Shown here one piece after another: positions 33,442 to 43,003 of a stretch of DNA of 64,000 nucleotides. The DNA is from Modestobacter sp. VKM Ac-2985 (GTDB lineage Bacteria > Actinomycetota > Actinomycetes > Mycobacteriales > Geodermatophilaceae), in assembly GCF_026967925.1 (NCBI RefSeq), contig NZ_JAPVBI010000003.1, positions 561,070-625,069 of the forward strand. The letters run 5' to 3'. The translations under genes were made by a program, and so were the position numbers. The notes below the pieces were generated by a model. That model ran no database searches, was not told the origin of the DNA, and was given only the letters and a program-made list of their open reading frames with translations. Position 1 is the first letter of the stretch. Each line of letters starts with the position of its first letter.

Positions 33442-34395
33442 GTGCCGCAGCGACCGGAGGACCTCGTCGAGGTGCTCCCCGAGGCCCAGCCCTTCCTCGC
33501 CCGTGAGGCAGCGGTGTCCGCGCCCGAGCAGCGCTCGGCCCTGGTGCTCGTCCACGACCTGGCCGGTGAGTTCGACGCCGCGCACGCGGGTGCGCTCACC
33601 GGAGCCCACCTGCTCGACGCGCTGCCGAACCGGCTCATCGCCCGTTTCGACGTCGACGCGCTGGTCGACTACCGGGGCCACCGGCCGCGGATGACGTTCT
33701 CCGGTGACCGGTACGTGTCGATCTCCTCCCCCGAGATCGGGCTGTACGCGCTGGAGGACGACGGCGGGACCCCCTTCCTGCTGCTGCACGGCGCCGAGCC
33801 CGACCACGCCTGGGAGCGGTTCATCGCTGCCGTGCTGCAGCTGGTCGACCGGTTGGGCGTGACCTCCGCCGTCGCGCTGCACGCCATCCCGATGCCGGTG
33901 CCGCACACCCGCCCGGTGACCGTGACCGCGCACGCGACGCGGCGGCAGCTGATCGAGTCCTATCCGCTGTACTGGGGGGAGATGCGGATCCCCGCGAGCG
34001 TCGGTGCGTTGCTGGAGCTGCGGCTCGGCGAGGCCGGCGTCGACGCACTGGGCATCGCTGCGCACGTCCCGCACTACCTGACCCAGGCCACCTACCCGGC
34101 GGCCTCGCTCACCCTGCTGGAGCACCTGACGCGGCTCACCGGCCTGCACGTGCCGGTGGAGACGCTGCGCGAGGCGGCCGAGGCGCACCGCACCGAGGTC
34201 GACGAACAGATCGCGCGCTCGAGCGAGAACACCGCGGTGGTCAACGCCCTGGAGGAGCAGTTCGACTCCTTCGCGGCCTCCCGCGAGGAGACCGGGCTGC
34301 TCGGGTTCAGTGGCGAGATGCCCACCGGCGACGAGCTCGGCGCGCAGATCGAGCGGTTCCTCGCCGAGCAGGACAACGACCGCCCCACCGACTGA
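33442..34395 (+). CDS. PAC2 family protein (proteasome assembly chaperone-like)
   Basis: 317 aa from GTG 33442 with AGGAGG 7 nt upstream. PAC2 features are RFDVDALVDYRGHRPRM, LLLHGAEPDHAWERFIAAVL, the strand-rich VALHAIPMPVPHTRPVTVTAH, and LGIAAHVPHYL, then an acidic C-terminal helix. In eukaryotes the fold assembles 20S proteasomes. In actinobacteria, which have 20S proteasomes, the role is unproven. The gene is 95 bp after the AI-2E gene in the same direction. Confidence 0.88.
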   Translation: MPQRPEDLVEVLPEAQPFLAREAAVSAPEQRSALVLVHDLAGEFDAAHAGALTGAHLLDALPNRLIARFDVDALVDYRGHRPRMTFSGDRYVSISSPEIGLYALEDDGGTPFLLLHGAEPDHAWERFIAAVLQLVDRLGVTSAVALHAIPMPVPHTRPVTVTAHATRRQLIESYPLYWGEMRIPASVGALLELRLGEAGVDALGIAAHVPHYLTQATYPAASLTLLEHLTRLTGLHVPVETLREAAEAHRTEVDEQIARSSENTAVVNALEEQFDSFAASREETGLLGFSGEMPTGDELGAQIERFLAEQDNDRPTD

Positions 34396-34460
34396 CGCCC
34401 CGGGTCAGCCGGCGACCACCCGGGCCACCGCCAGCAACCCGCCCACCGTCTCCCTGACGC

Positions 34461-34802
34461 TCAGGCCGGGAGCTTCGCCACCGTCAGCAGGACGACGGAG
34501 TCCTCGAGGGCCTCTAGGGCGTGCCGCTCGACCGGGACGGCGAGCAGCTGGCCCTTCCCGAGCTCCTGCGGGGCGGCGGTGGAGGTCAGCCGGACCCGCC
34601 CCTCCAGCACCAGCAGGGTCGCCTCGCCGGGGTTCTCGTGCTCGGCGAGCCCCGCACCCCCGCGCAGTGCGATCACGGTCTGCCGCAGCGTCGCCTCGTG
34701 GCCGCCGTGGACCGTGTGCGCCGCCCGGCCGCTGTGCGCGCCGGCCGCCGCAGCGGCCAGGTCACGGGTCATCTCCGACACGTCCTGTGGTTCGCCGTTC
34801 AT
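34461..34802 (-). CDS. Cupin domain protein
   Basis: 113 aa. The cupin core is AEHENPGEATLLVLEGRVRL (motif 1 with His/Glu) and GKGQLLAVPVERHALEALEDSVVLL (motif 2 with His). An Ala-rich helix precedes it (MTRDLAAAAAGAHSG). It resembles small cupins annotated as LuxR- or AraC-linked proteins, but no DNA-binding part is present. ATG 34802 has GAGAGGA upstream. It is divergent from the flavohemoprotein gene across 278 bp, in which I see no clear promoter or operator. Confidence 0.8.
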   Translation of the reverse strand: MNGEPQDVSEMTRDLAAAAAGAHSGRAAHTVHGGHEATLRQTVIALRGGAGLAEHENPGEATLLVLEGRVRLTSTAAPQELGKGQLLAVPVERHALEALEDSVVLLTVAKLPA

Positions 34803-35080
34803 GCGCGTCCTCTCCACCGTCCGGGACCTCGGACGCCGGCAGGGCCCACGCCCGGTGCGGGGACCGGGTCCGGCACCGCACCGGACCATGCCCGCTGCCT
34901 GCCGGTCGTGGCAACCCGTTCGGTCGGCGCCGGACCTCACCGCGGGTCCCGACCGGAGCCCCCACCGCCGGTGATGACCAAAGACCTGCTGCGGAACCGC
35001 GCGGCCCCCACCAGACTCGGGGTGCCCCCGCCCACCGGGACCCGGTGGCGGGAAGAGGACGACCCCGACGCAAGGAGCTC

Positions 35081-36340
35081 ATGTTGCTGTCCGATCGATC
35101 ACGTCCGGTCATCGAGGCGACCCTGCCGGTCGTCGCCGAGAACATCGAGGAGATCGCCCGGCGCTTCTACGCGCACCTGTTCGGCGCCCACCCGGAGCTG
35201 CTCGACGGGACGTTCAACCGCGGCAACCAGGCCGAGGGCACCCAGCAGGTCGCCCTGGCCGGCTCGGTCGCCGTCTTCGCCAGCGCACTCGTCCAGGACC
35301 CGGAGCAGGTCCCCGAGCACCTGCTGGCCCGGATCGCGCACAAGCACGCATCCCTGGGCATCACCCCGGCGCAGTACGACGTCGTCCACGACAACCTGTT
35401 CTGGGCGATCGTCGACGTGCTCGGTGAGGCCGTCACCCCGGAGGTGGCCGCAGCCTGGGACGAGGTCTACTGGCTGATGGCCTACGCGCTGATCAACATG
35501 GAGCGCGGCCTCTACAGCTCCCGCGGGGTGCGGCCGGAGACGGTCTGGCGCGAGTGGGAGGTCGCGGAGAAGACCGCGGAGACCGCCGACGTCGTCACCT
35601 TCCGGGTGAAGCGGATCGACGACCGGCTGGTGAAGACCTCCCTGCCCGGCCAGTACGTGTCGGTGAAGATGCTGATGCCCGACGGCGTCCACCAGCCCCG
35701 GCAGTACAGCCTGACCCGGGCCGACGACGGCGAGCACCGCCAGTTCTCGGTCAAGCGGGTGCGCGGCGGCGACAAGCCCGACGGCGAGGTCTCGAACCTG
35801 CTGTGCGACCAGGTCCAGGTCGGCGACGTGCTGACGATGTCGCTGCCGTTCGGGGACGTCGTCCTCGACGACTCCGGCCGCCCGGTGGTCTTCGCCAGCG
35901 CCGGCATCGGGATCACCCCGATGGCCGGGATGATCTCGCACCTGACCACCGCCGGGTCACGGCTGCCGATCACCCTGCTGCACGCCGATCTCGACGAGAG
36001 CTCCTTCGCCCTCCGCGAGCAGGTCAGCGCCGATGTCCAGCAGCTGCCCAACGCGTCCATGCACGTCTGGTACGAGCAGGGTGCGGACAGCTCGCTGCCC
36101 GTCACCGGCGTGCACGCCGGGATGATGGACCTCGACGCCCTCGACCTGCCGGAGGGCGCCGCGTACTACCTGTGCGGTGCGCTGCCGTTCATGCGGGCCG
36201 TGCGCAGCGCGCTCATCGACCGCGGCGTGCCGGGCCGGGACATCCAGTACGAGGTGTTCGGCCCCGACCTGTGGCAGGCCGACCTGGCCGCCGAGCCGAC
36301 GCCGGACGCCACCGCCCACCCGGTCGCCGCGCAGGCCTGA
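35081..36340 (+). CDS. hmp: Flavohemoprotein, nitric oxide dioxygenase
   Basis: 419 aa, full length. The globin domain (1-140) has Tyr30 at B10, Gln55 at E7 and the proximal His in RIAHKHASLGI. The FAD domain (150-255) has RQYSLTRA and the NAD domain (256-400) has ASAGIGITPM, YYLCGALPFM and a C-terminal YEVFGPDLW. It converts NO and O2 to nitrate at the expense of NAD(P)H. ATG 35081 sits close to AAGGAG (3-nt spacer); a TTG 3 nt later would have better spacing. An 18-bp hairpin ends the gene. Confidence 0.95.
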   Translation: MLLSDRSRPVIEATLPVVAENIEEIARRFYAHLFGAHPELLDGTFNRGNQAEGTQQVALAGSVAVFASALVQDPEQVPEHLLARIAHKHASLGITPAQYDVVHDNLFWAIVDVLGEAVTPEVAAAWDEVYWLMAYALINMERGLYSSRGVRPETVWREWEVAEKTAETADVVTFRVKRIDDRLVKTSLPGQYVSVKMLMPDGVHQPRQYSLTRADDGEHRQFSVKRVRGGDKPDGEVSNLLCDQVQVGDVLTMSLPFGDVVLDDSGRPVVFASAGIGITPMAGMISHLTTAGSRLPITLLHADLDESSFALREQVSADVQQLPNASMHVWYEQGADSSLPVTGVHAGMMDLDALDLPEGAAYYLCGALPFMRAVRSALIDRGVPGRDIQYEVFGPDLWQADLAAEPTPDATAHPVAAQA

Positions 36341-36357
36341 CCAGCCCCGGCACAGCA

Positions 36358-36397
36358 CTGCGGGCCGCGTCCGGGAACTCCCGGACGCGGCCCGCAG
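36358..36397. terminator. 18-bp stem terminator after hmp
   Basis: Arms 36358-36375 and 36380-36397 pair perfectly around an AACT loop. It lies between the stops of hmp and the convergent catalase gene. Confidence 0.9.
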
Positions 36398-36442
36398 GTG
36401 GTGCGGTGGGGCGGTCAGCCCCGGTGGGTCATCGAGCCCAGG

Positions 36443-38110
36443 TCACGTCGCCAGGACGACGTGCTCGTTGGGCACGCAGTGCGTCATCGTCAGATCCGAG
36501 ACGTCGCGCGGGCCGTTCTTGCCCAGGTTGGCCGCACGCTGCAGCTCCGCCTCGGTGAGCGTCTGGGTCTGCAGCGGCGGCATCCCCCGGACGTCGTCCG
36601 CGCTGATGCCCAGGCCCTCGCCGACCCGCTGGCCCAGCTCGTCCTCGACCATGAACAGGTGCCACATCATCCGCTCCTGGATCGGCCGGTCGCACTGCGA
36701 CAGGTTGGCGATCAGGTTGGCGACGAGGTCGTCCTGCTCCCACTGCTCGGACAGCAGGTAGCGCTGGCCGGCCTGGGTGTAGTCGTCGGTGCGCTCGATC
36801 CGCTTGCGGGTCAGCCGGCCGGTGATCTCCGGGCCCTGCTCGTCGTGCGCGGGGGCCTGGCCCTCACGCAGGCCGCCCAGGATCGACGGCTCGTAGTTGA
36901 CGTGCGGGTTCTGCCCCGGACCCAGGTCCACGCCGTAGGCCATCGCCCCGTCGCGCTGGTTGGTGGCGACCTTCGCGCCCTTGGGCTGGTTCACCGGCAG
37001 CTGCAGGTAGTTCGGGCCCACCCGGTAGCGCTGGGTGTCGGAGTAGGAGAACGTCCGGCCGACCAGCATCTTGTCGTCGGAGAAGTCCAGCCCGTCGACG
37101 AGCACCCCGGTGCCGAAGGCGATCTGCTCGCTCTCGGTGAAGAAGTCCTGCGGCGTGCGGTTCAGCGTCAGGGTGCCGACCTTGCGCAGCGGGAACTCGT
37201 TCTCCGGCCACACCTTGGTGTCGTCCAGCGGGTCGAAGTCCAGCTCCGGGTGGTCGTGGTCGTCCATCAGCTGGACGTGCAGGTCCCAGGACGGGAACTC
37301 GCCGCGCTCGATGGCCTCGTAGAGGTCCTTCGTGTGCACGCCGAGCTCACGACCCTGCGCGACCGCGGCGTCGGCCTCGGTCCAGGACTTGACGCCCTGC
37401 TTGGGCAGCCAGTGGTACTTGACCAGCGTGGTCTCACCGGCGGCGTTGACCCACTTGTAGGTGTTCACGCCGAAGCCCTGCATGGTGCGGTAGCTCGCCG
37501 GCAGGCCGCGGGGGCTCAGGACCAGCGTCATCATGTGCAGCGCCTCGGGCGACTGCGACCAGAAGTCGAAGACCCGGTTGGCGACCTGGCGCTCGAAGGT
37601 GACCGGGTCGGGCTTCTGCGAGTGGATGAAGTCGGGGAACTTGATGGCGTCCCGGATGAAGAAGACACCCAGGTTGTTGCCGACGAGGTCCCAGTTGCCG
37701 TCCTCGGTGTAGAACTTCACCGCGAAGCCGCGCGGGTCGCGGGCCGCCTCCGAGGAGTCCCGGCCACCGGCGACGGTGGAGAAGCGCAGCGCGACCTCGG
37801 TCTCCTTGCCCTTCTCCTGGAAGAGCTTGGCCCGGGTGTACCTGCTGATCGGCTCGTCGCCGACGGTGCCGTCGGCCACGAAGACGCCGAAGGCGGTGGC
37901 ACCACGGGCGTGCACGACGCGCTCCGGGATGCGCTCCCGGTCGAAGTGGCTGATCTTCTCCAGGAACTGGTAGTTCTCCAGCGTGGCCGGGCCACGCGAG
38001 CCCACCGTGCGCTGGTTCTGGTTGTCGTAGACCGGGTGTCCCTGACGGTTGGTCAGGACGGCCCGGTCTGCCTCAGTGGCCGCAGGGCCCTGCGATGCGA
38101 CGTCGGTCAT
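36443..38110 (-). CDS. Haem catalase (monofunctional)
   Basis: 555 aa. The distal active site is [11 protein letters not shown] with His67, the Asn is in [14 protein letters not shown], and the proximal haem ligand Tyr is in [17 protein letters not shown]. Also present are [28 protein letters not shown] and the NADPH-type region near the Tyr. It breaks down H2O2. The length is between small- and large-subunit classes; no C-terminal GATase-like domain. The ATG overlaps the stop of the Fur gene by 4 bp, so regulator and enzyme are co-translated. Expression is probably derepressed by peroxide through Fur/PerR. Confidence 0.95.
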   Translation of the reverse strand: MTDVASQGPAATEADRAVLTNRQGHPVYDNQNQRTVGSRGPATLENYQFLEKISHFDRERIPERVVHARGATAFGVFVADGTVGDEPISRYTRAKLFQEKGKETEVALRFSTVAGGRDSSEAARDPRGFAVKFYTEDGNWDLVGNNLGVFFIRDAIKFPDFIHSQKPDPVTFERQVANRVFDFWSQSPEALHMMTLVLSPRGLPASYRTMQGFGVNTYKWVNAAGETTLVKYHWLPKQGVKSWTEADAAVAQGRELGVHTKDLYEAIERGEFPSWDLHVQLMDDHDHPELDFDPLDDTKVWPENEFPLRKVGTLTLNRTPQDFFTESEQIAFGTGVLVDGLDFSDDKMLVGRTFSYSDTQRYRVGPNYLQLPVNQPKGAKVATNQRDGAMAYGVDLGPGQNPHVNYEPSILGGLREGQAPAHDEQGPEITGRLTRKRIERTDDYTQAGQRYLLSEQWEQDDLVANLIANLSQCDRPIQERMMWHLFMVEDELGQRVGEGLGISADDVRGMPPLQTQTLTEAELQRAANLGKNGPRDVSDLTMTHCVPNEHVVLAT

Positions 38111-38577
38111 GCGCTCACTCCTTCTTCGATGGCACTGCTCGTTCCGTACCCGTTCGTTCCGCGTGACACCTGGCAGTCCGCGCAGAGTCCCCAGAAGACG
38201 ACCTCGGCCTCGTCCACGGCGAAGCCCGCCGCGTCCGAGGGCGCCAGGCAGGGCGCCTGGCCCACGACGCAGTCGACGTCGGCGATCAGGCCACACCCCC
38301 GGCAGACCAGGTGGTGGTGGTTGTCGCCGACCCGCAGCTCGTACAGCGCCGGCCCACCGGCCGGCTCGATGCGGCGGGCGAGCCCGCTCCCCACCAGGGC
38401 CTTGAGCACCCCGTAGACCGCCTGGGGCGAGATCGAGGGGTGGACCGTGCGCGCGGCGGTGGCGATGGTCTCGGCGTCGACGTGCGGGTGCTCGGCGAGT
38501 ACCCCGAGCACGGACAGTCGCGGCCGCGTGACACGCAGCCCCGCCGTCCGCAGCTGCTCTGCCCAGGTCGTCTCCAT
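38107..38577 (-). CDS. Fur family regulator (PerR/CatR/FurA-like)
   Basis: 156 aa. The winged helix spans 1-80 ([46 protein letters not shown]). The structural zinc site is two CXXC pairs, Cys92/Cys95 and Cys132/Cys135, and the sensing site has the HHH cluster at 87-89. The operon with catalase supports a peroxide-sensing role as with mycobacterial FurA-KatG or Streptomyces CatR-CatA. ATG 38577 has a TTGACT -10-like box 8 nt upstream, so the transcript is probably leaderless. Confidence 0.9.
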   Translation of the reverse strand: METTWAEQLRTAGLRVTRPRLSVLGVLAEHPHVDAETIATAARTVHPSISPQAVYGVLKALVGSGLARRIEPAGGPALYELRVGDNHHHLVCRGCGLIADVDCVVGQAPCLAPSDAAGFAVDEAEVVFWGLCADCQVSRGTNGYGTSSAIEEGVSA

Positions 38578-38585
38578 CAGCAACC

Positions 38586-38615
38586 AGTCAACCCCGCTTC
38601 CTTGACCAGGTCAAG
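38586..38615 (-). promoter_or_regulatory. Promoter with inverted repeat ahead of the fur-catalase operon
   Basis: CTTGACC-A-GGTCAAG (38601-38615) is a perfect 7-bp-arm palindrome. On the minus strand its TTGACC is a -35 box, followed by a 17-bp spacer and a TTGACT -10-like box at 38591-38586. A regulator bound here would cover the -35. Confidence 0.6.
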
Positions 38616-38669
38616 AAAACAGACCCGTGCCCCCGCTCACGGGCAGGCTCGCGGCGGGGCCGCCCGGTG

Positions 38670-39545
38670 CTACGCGAAGACGATCGTGCGGTCGCCCTCG
38701 ACGACGACGCGGTCCTCCACGTGCCAGGTGACCGCCTGGGCCAGCACCTGGCGCTCCACGTAGCGACCGATCCGGCGCATGTCCTCGACCGTGGCGCGGT
38801 GGTCGACCCGGGCCACCTCCTGCTCGATGATCGGGCCGGCGTCCAGCTCCGCGGTCACGTAGTGCGCGGTCGCCCCGATCAGCTTCACGCCGCGGTCGTG
38901 GGCGGCCCGGTACGGGTTCGCGCCGACGAAGGCCGGCAGGAAGCTGTGGTGGATGTTGATCAGCCGCTCCGGGAAGCGGCTGCAGAAGTCGGCCGAGACG
39001 ATCTGCATGTACCGGGCCAGCACGACCAGGTCGACGTCCCCGATCAGCTCCAGGGCGCGGGCCTCGGCGGCGTCCTTGGTGTCGGGGGTGACCGGCACGT
39101 GGTGGAACGGCACCCCGTGGGCCCGGGCCACCGGCTCCAGGTCGGGGTGGTTGGAGACGACGGCGGCGATCTCGGCCCGCAGGTCACCGGCGTCGACCCG
39201 GTAGAGCAGCTCCTGCAGCACGTGGTCGGCCTTGGAGACGAAGACCGCCAGTCGCGGGGTGTGCGCGGCCTCGGTCAGCCGCCAGGTGAACTGCCACTCC
39301 CCCGCCAGGTCGGCGAGGGCCGCCTCCAGCTCGGTGCGGCGGGTCGCCAGGTCGGCGAGGACGAACTCCAGCCGCAGGGTGAACGTGCCGCCCTGCGGGT
39401 CCGAGGAGTGCTGCTGGGACTCGGTGATGTTGGCGCCGGCCTCGGCCATCAGCCCGGAGAGCACCGCGACGATGCCCGGCCGGTCGGGGCAGCGGACGAC
39501 CAGCCGCCCGAGGTCGGTGGTGTGGGGCTCCTGTGGCGCTGGCAT
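38670..39545 (-). CDS. purU: Formyltetrahydrofolate deformylase
   Basis: 291 aa. An N-terminal ACT domain (about 12-90, VVRCPDRPGIVAVLSGLMAEAGANI) precedes the formyltransferase-like catalytic domain with VVSNHPDLEP, RYMQIVS, INIHHSFLPAFVGANPY (Asn/His) and LDAGPIIEQEV (Asp). It releases formate from 10-formyl-THF to balance one-carbon pools. ATG 39545 has a GATCAT -10-like box 7 nt upstream. It follows the NHEJ polymerase gene by 48 bp on the same strand; whether it is cotranscribed is unclear. Confidence 0.94.
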   Translation of the reverse strand: MPAPQEPHTTDLGRLVVRCPDRPGIVAVLSGLMAEAGANITESQQHSSDPQGGTFTLRLEFVLADLATRRTELEAALADLAGEWQFTWRLTEAAHTPRLAVFVSKADHVLQELLYRVDAGDLRAEIAAVVSNHPDLEPVARAHGVPFHHVPVTPDTKDAAEARALELIGDVDLVVLARYMQIVSADFCSRFPERLINIHHSFLPAFVGANPYRAAHDRGVKLIGATAHYVTAELDAGPIIEQEVARVDHRATVEDMRRIGRYVERQVLAQAVTWHVEDRVVVEGDRTIVFA

Positions 39546-39593
39546 GCGCCAGATGATCTCAACGTCCACGCGCCGCACCGCTGGGTGGGTCGG

Positions 39594-40508
39594 TCAGGGC
39601 AGGACGGCGCGGGTGCGGGCGGCGACGTCGAACAGGTCGCCGTGCTCGGCGACCCGGGCCAGGACGTCGTCGGTCCGGAAGCGGACCGACTCCGGGTCAC
39701 CGCCCTCGCGCACCGCGTCGACCTCGGCCCAGCGCAGCGGGGTGGAGACCGTGGCCAACGGCCGGGCCCGCAGCGAGTAGGGCGCGACCGTCGTCTTCGC
39801 GGTGTTGTTCTGACTCCAGTCGACCAGCACCTTCCCGGGCCGCAGCGCCTTCTCCATCCGCCAGACGACCTCCTCGGGCGTCTGGCGGCTGAGCTCCTGG
39901 GCCAGGGCCTTGGCGTACCGGCTGGGGTGCTCCTTGTCGGCGCACTCGATCGGGGCGTAGACCTGCATGCCCTTGGAACCCGAGGTCTTGACCACCGGGT
40001 CCAGCCCGTCGGCGACGAGCCGCTCCCGCAGCCGGTGGGCCACCTGCGCGCACTCCACCACCCCGGTGCCCGGGCCGGGGTCCAGGTCGAGCACCAGCAG
40101 GTCGGGCAGCTGCGCCACGCCGGCGTCGTCGACGCGCCACTGCGGCACGTGCACCTCCAGCGCGGCCAGGTTGGCCGACCACGCCAGGTCGGGGACTGCG
40201 GAGAGCAGCACCATGTCCAGCGTCTCCCGTCCGCGGGACGAGCCGGGCGAGGGCACCGTCACCGAGCGGACCCACTCGGGGGCGTGCCGGGCGCTGTTCT
40301 TCTCGAAGAACGCCGTGCCCTCGACGCCGGACGGCCAGCGGGTGAAGGTGACCGGTCGGTGCGCCACGTGCGGGAGCAGCACCGGCGCGATCCGCACGTA
40401 GTAGTCGATGACCTGGGCCTTGGTGAACCCCACCTCCGGGAACAGCACCTTCTCCAGGTTGGAGACCTCCAGCTGGCGGCCCTCGATCTGCACCCGCTGC
40501 CGGCTCAC
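39594..40508 (-). CDS. NHEJ polymerase/primase (LigD polymerase domain)
   Basis: 304 aa stand-alone PolDom. Signatures: NLEKVLFPEVGFTKAQVIDYY at the N-terminus, FFEKN, the metal-binding Asp pair in VLDLDPGPGT, VKTSGSKGMQVYAPI, and VLVDWSQNNTAKTTVAPYSLRARP. It adds nucleotides at double-strand break ends. Its GTG overlaps the ligase gene stop by 4 bp. In mycobacteria these domains are fused in one LigD; here they are split into two genes, as in many other actinobacteria. Confidence 0.92.
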   Translation of the reverse strand: MSRQRVQIEGRQLEVSNLEKVLFPEVGFTKAQVIDYYVRIAPVLLPHVAHRPVTFTRWPSGVEGTAFFEKNSARHAPEWVRSVTVPSPGSSRGRETLDMVLLSAVPDLAWSANLAALEVHVPQWRVDDAGVAQLPDLLVLDLDPGPGTGVVECAQVAHRLRERLVADGLDPVVKTSGSKGMQVYAPIECADKEHPSRYAKALAQELSRQTPEEVVWRMEKALRPGKVLVDWSQNNTAKTTVAPYSLRARPLATVSTPLRWAEVDAVREGGDPESVRFRTDDVLARVAEHGDLFDVAARTRAVLP

Positions 40509-41989
40509 CCGGGCTCCACCACGACGTCGGCCGGGGCCAGGTCCTCGCGCAGCCCGCGCCAGGCCGGGTGCCGCAGCTTGCCCTCACGGGTCCACTCGGT
40601 GAACACGACCTCGCCGACCAGCGCCGGCTCGACCCAGTGCGCGTCCCGGGTCACCTCGCGCGGCAACGCCCCGTCGAAGGGGGCGGACACCCGTGGGGTG
40701 AGCAGCGGCTCGAGGTCGGCCAGCGCCTTCGCGGTGAAGCCGGTGCCCACGTGCCCGGCGAAGACCAGCCGGCCCTCCTCGTCGTGCACCCCGAGCAGCA
40801 GGGAGCCGATGCCGCCGGCCCGCCGCCCTGCCCCGGGGCGCCAGCCGCCGACGACGACCGACTGGGTGCGGAGGTTCTTGGCCTTGCGCCAGTCCGGTCC
40901 GCGACCACCGGGCCGGTAGACGGAGTCCAGCCGCTTGGCGACGACGCCCTCCAGCCCGTTCTCCCGGCTGGCCGCCTGCACCTGCCGCCCCACGCCGGCG
41001 GTGTCACCGCGGAACCAGGGAGTGGTCACCCAGCGGCCACCGGTCAGGCCGAGCGCGTCCAGCCGGGCCCGCCGCTCGGTGTAGGGCAGGCCGAGCAGCG
41101 CCTCCCCGTCCCAGGCCAGCAGGTCGAAGACCAGGTAGCTGACCGGGGCGGCCGCCGCCAGCCGGGTCACCTCGGGCCCGCTGCGGTGCATCCGGCCCTG
41201 CAGCAGCCCGAAGTCCGGCCGACCCTGCGCGTCCATCGCCACGACCTCGCCGTCGAGCACGGCGTCGTGCGCCGCGAGCACCGCCGGCAGCGCCCCGAGC
41301 TCGGGGTAGGTCGCCGTCACGTCGTTGCCGCTGCGCGCCCGCAGCCGCAGCCGCCCGCCGCGCGCGTGTGCCAGCGCCCGGACGCCGTCCCACTTGAACT
41401 CGTAGCCCCAGCGCAGGTCGTCGTCGCGAGGCAGCTCGCCGATCGCGGCGAGCATCGGGGGGAGGTCCTCGGGCACCCCGTCGGCCACCGGGCCAGCGGT
41501 CACCGGGTCGGGGTCCAGCCTGCGCAGGGCCCAGCTGCCGTCGGGCAGCCGGAACAGCACGTACCGGCCGGTCAGCCGCTGCCCGTCGAACGCCACGGTG
41601 ACGTGGTCGTCGGTCCAGGTCTCGGTGGCGTAGCGGCCGGCGTCCCAGATGGTCGAGATCCCGCCGCCGTACTCGCCGGCGGCGATGGTGCCGGAGAAGG
41701 ACGCGTACTCCAGCGGGTGGTCCTCGGTCGGGACGGCGAGCCGGTTCACGCCCGGCTCGGTCGGCGGGCCCTTCGGCACCGCCCAGCTCTTCAGCACGCC
41801 CCCACGTTCCAGCCGCAGGTCCCAGTGCACGCGCTCGCCCGTGCGGCCGCGCGGCGTGCGGTGCTCGTGGACGACGAAGGTGTCGTCGTCGCCCACCGGC
41901 AACGGCTGCCCGGCCGGCGGGACCGGCTCGGCCGTGCGGGTCGGGTCGCGCTTGGCCCGGTAGGAGGCCAGCGGATCGGCGGCGGCCAC
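40505..41989 (-). CDS. ATP-dependent DNA ligase with 3'-phosphoesterase domain (LigD-like)
   Basis: 494 aa. Residues about 35-150 are the 3'-phosphoesterase domain (VVHEHRTPR, HWDLRLE, SWAVPKGP), and about 175-490 the ligase: adenylation Lys199 in YEFKWDGVR, then DGEVVAMD, YLVFDLLAWDG, GLEGVVAKRLDS and a C-terminal OB fold (GHVGTGFTAKAL). It heals and seals double-strand breaks with Ku and the split polymerase. Start GTG 41989 lies 6 bp after ku. Both catalytic domains look intact. Confidence 0.94.
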   Translation of the reverse strand: MAAADPLASYRAKRDPTRTAEPVPPAGQPLPVGDDDTFVVHEHRTPRGRTGERVHWDLRLERGGVLKSWAVPKGPPTEPGVNRLAVPTEDHPLEYASFSGTIAAGEYGGGISTIWDAGRYATETWTDDHVTVAFDGQRLTGRYVLFRLPDGSWALRRLDPDPVTAGPVADGVPEDLPPMLAAIGELPRDDDLRWGYEFKWDGVRALAHARGGRLRLRARSGNDVTATYPELGALPAVLAAHDAVLDGEVVAMDAQGRPDFGLLQGRMHRSGPEVTRLAAAAPVSYLVFDLLAWDGEALLGLPYTERRARLDALGLTGGRWVTTPWFRGDTAGVGRQVQAASRENGLEGVVAKRLDSVYRPGGRGPDWRKAKNLRTQSVVVGGWRPGAGRRAGGIGSLLLGVHDEEGRLVFAGHVGTGFTAKALADLEPLLTPRVSAPFDGALPREVTRDAHWVEPALVGEVVFTEWTREGKLRHPAWRGLREDLAPADVVVEPG

Positions 41990-41995
41990 CGCGGG

Positions 41996-43003
41996 TCAGG
42001 CGGTCTTGCGGGGGCGGGTCGCGCGCTTGGCCGGCTTGGCCGGCGCGTCGTCCTCTGCCGCGGCGGCCTTCTTCGGCGCCGCCTTCCGGGCCGGGGCCTT
42101 CTTCGCCGGGGCCTTCTCCCCGGCGGCCGCCTTCTTCGCCGGTGCCTTGCGCGCCGTCGTCTTCCTCGCCGGGGCCTGGTCGTCCGCGTCGTCCCCGTTG
42201 CTGTCGTCCGACCCGGCTGCGGGGGTGCTGCCGCCGGCGCGTTCGACGCTGCGCCGCAGCGCGCTCATCAGGTCGACCACCGCGCCGCCGCCGTCGTCGG
42301 CGGTCTCGGGCGCGGGCTGGACCTCACCGCCGGACTGCTTGGCCTCCAGCAGCGCGGTCATCGCCTCGCGGTAGTCGTCGGTGAACTGGGTGGCGTCGAA
42401 GTCCCCGGCCATCGTGGAGATCAGCGACTCGGCCATCGCCAGCTCCTGCGGCCGGACCGGCACCTCCTCGTCGAGGAAGGTGAAGGCGGGCCGGCGGATC
42501 TCGTCGGGCCAGCGCATGGTGTGCAGCACCAGCACGCCCTCGCGGACCCGCAGCGCGGCCAGCGACTCCCGCTGCCGGATGGCGATCTTGGTGATCGCCA
42601 CCTGGCCGGCGTTCTCCAGTGCGGTGCGCAGCAGCACGTAGGGGCGGGTCGCGACGCCGTCGGGCTCCAGGTAGTACGTCTTCTCGAAGTGGATCGGGTC
42701 GATCTGCTCCTGGTCGACGAACTGGAGCACCTCGATCTCGTGCGTGGTGCCCAGCGGGAGCTGGTCGAAGTCCTCGTCGGTCAGCACGACCAGCTGGCCG
42801 TCGGGCAGCTCGTAGCCCTTGGCGATGTCGCCGTACTCCAGCTCCTCGCCGTCGACCGAGCAGACCCGCCGGTACTTGACCCGGCCGCCGTCGGCCTTGT
42901 GCACCTGGTGGAACCGGATGTCGTGGTCCTCGGTGGCCGAGTACAGCTTGACCGCGATGCTGACCAGACCGAAGGAGACCGCGCCGCGCCAGATCGACCG
43001 CAT
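41996..43003 (-). CDS. ku: Ku, DNA double-strand break end-binding protein
   Basis: 335 aa. The Ku core (1-255) begins MRSIWRGAVSFGLVSIAVKL and includes VKYRRVCSVDGEEL, IEVLQFVD, YYLEPDG and VLVLHTMRWPDEIR. The C-terminus (about 270-335) is a long Ala/Lys/Pro tail rich in KKA/ARK repeats, histone-H1-like, longer than in minimal bacterial Ku; such tails help threading and DNA binding. ATG 43003 has GGAGGCGGTC upstream, and a -10-like TATCCT is about 55 nt further up. It leads the ku-ligase-polymerase operon. Confidence 0.94.
   Translation of the reverse strand: MRSIWRGAVSFGLVSIAVKLYSATEDHDIRFHQVHKADGGRVKYRRVCSVDGEELEYGDIAKGYELPDGQLVVLTDEDFDQLPLGTTHEIEVLQFVDQEQIDPIHFEKTYYLEPDGVATRPYVLLRTALENAGQVAITKIAIRQRESLAALRVREGVLVLHTMRWPDEIRRPAFTFLDEEVPVRPQELAMAESLISTMAGDFDATQFTDDYREAMTALLEAKQSGGEVQPAPETADDGGGAVVDLMSALRRSVERAGGSTPAAGSDDSNGDDADDQAPARKTTARKAPAKKAAAGEKAPAKKAPARKAAPKKAAAAEDDAPAKPAKRATRPRKTA

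Noticed and set aside
34803-35080. NsrR or other NO-sensor site ahead of hmp
   Set aside because: No dyad of the right length or sequence found in this 278-bp gap.
36398-38416. A 672-codon plus-strand open frame opposite the catalase
   Set aside because: No domain, and the catalase on the other strand is intact.
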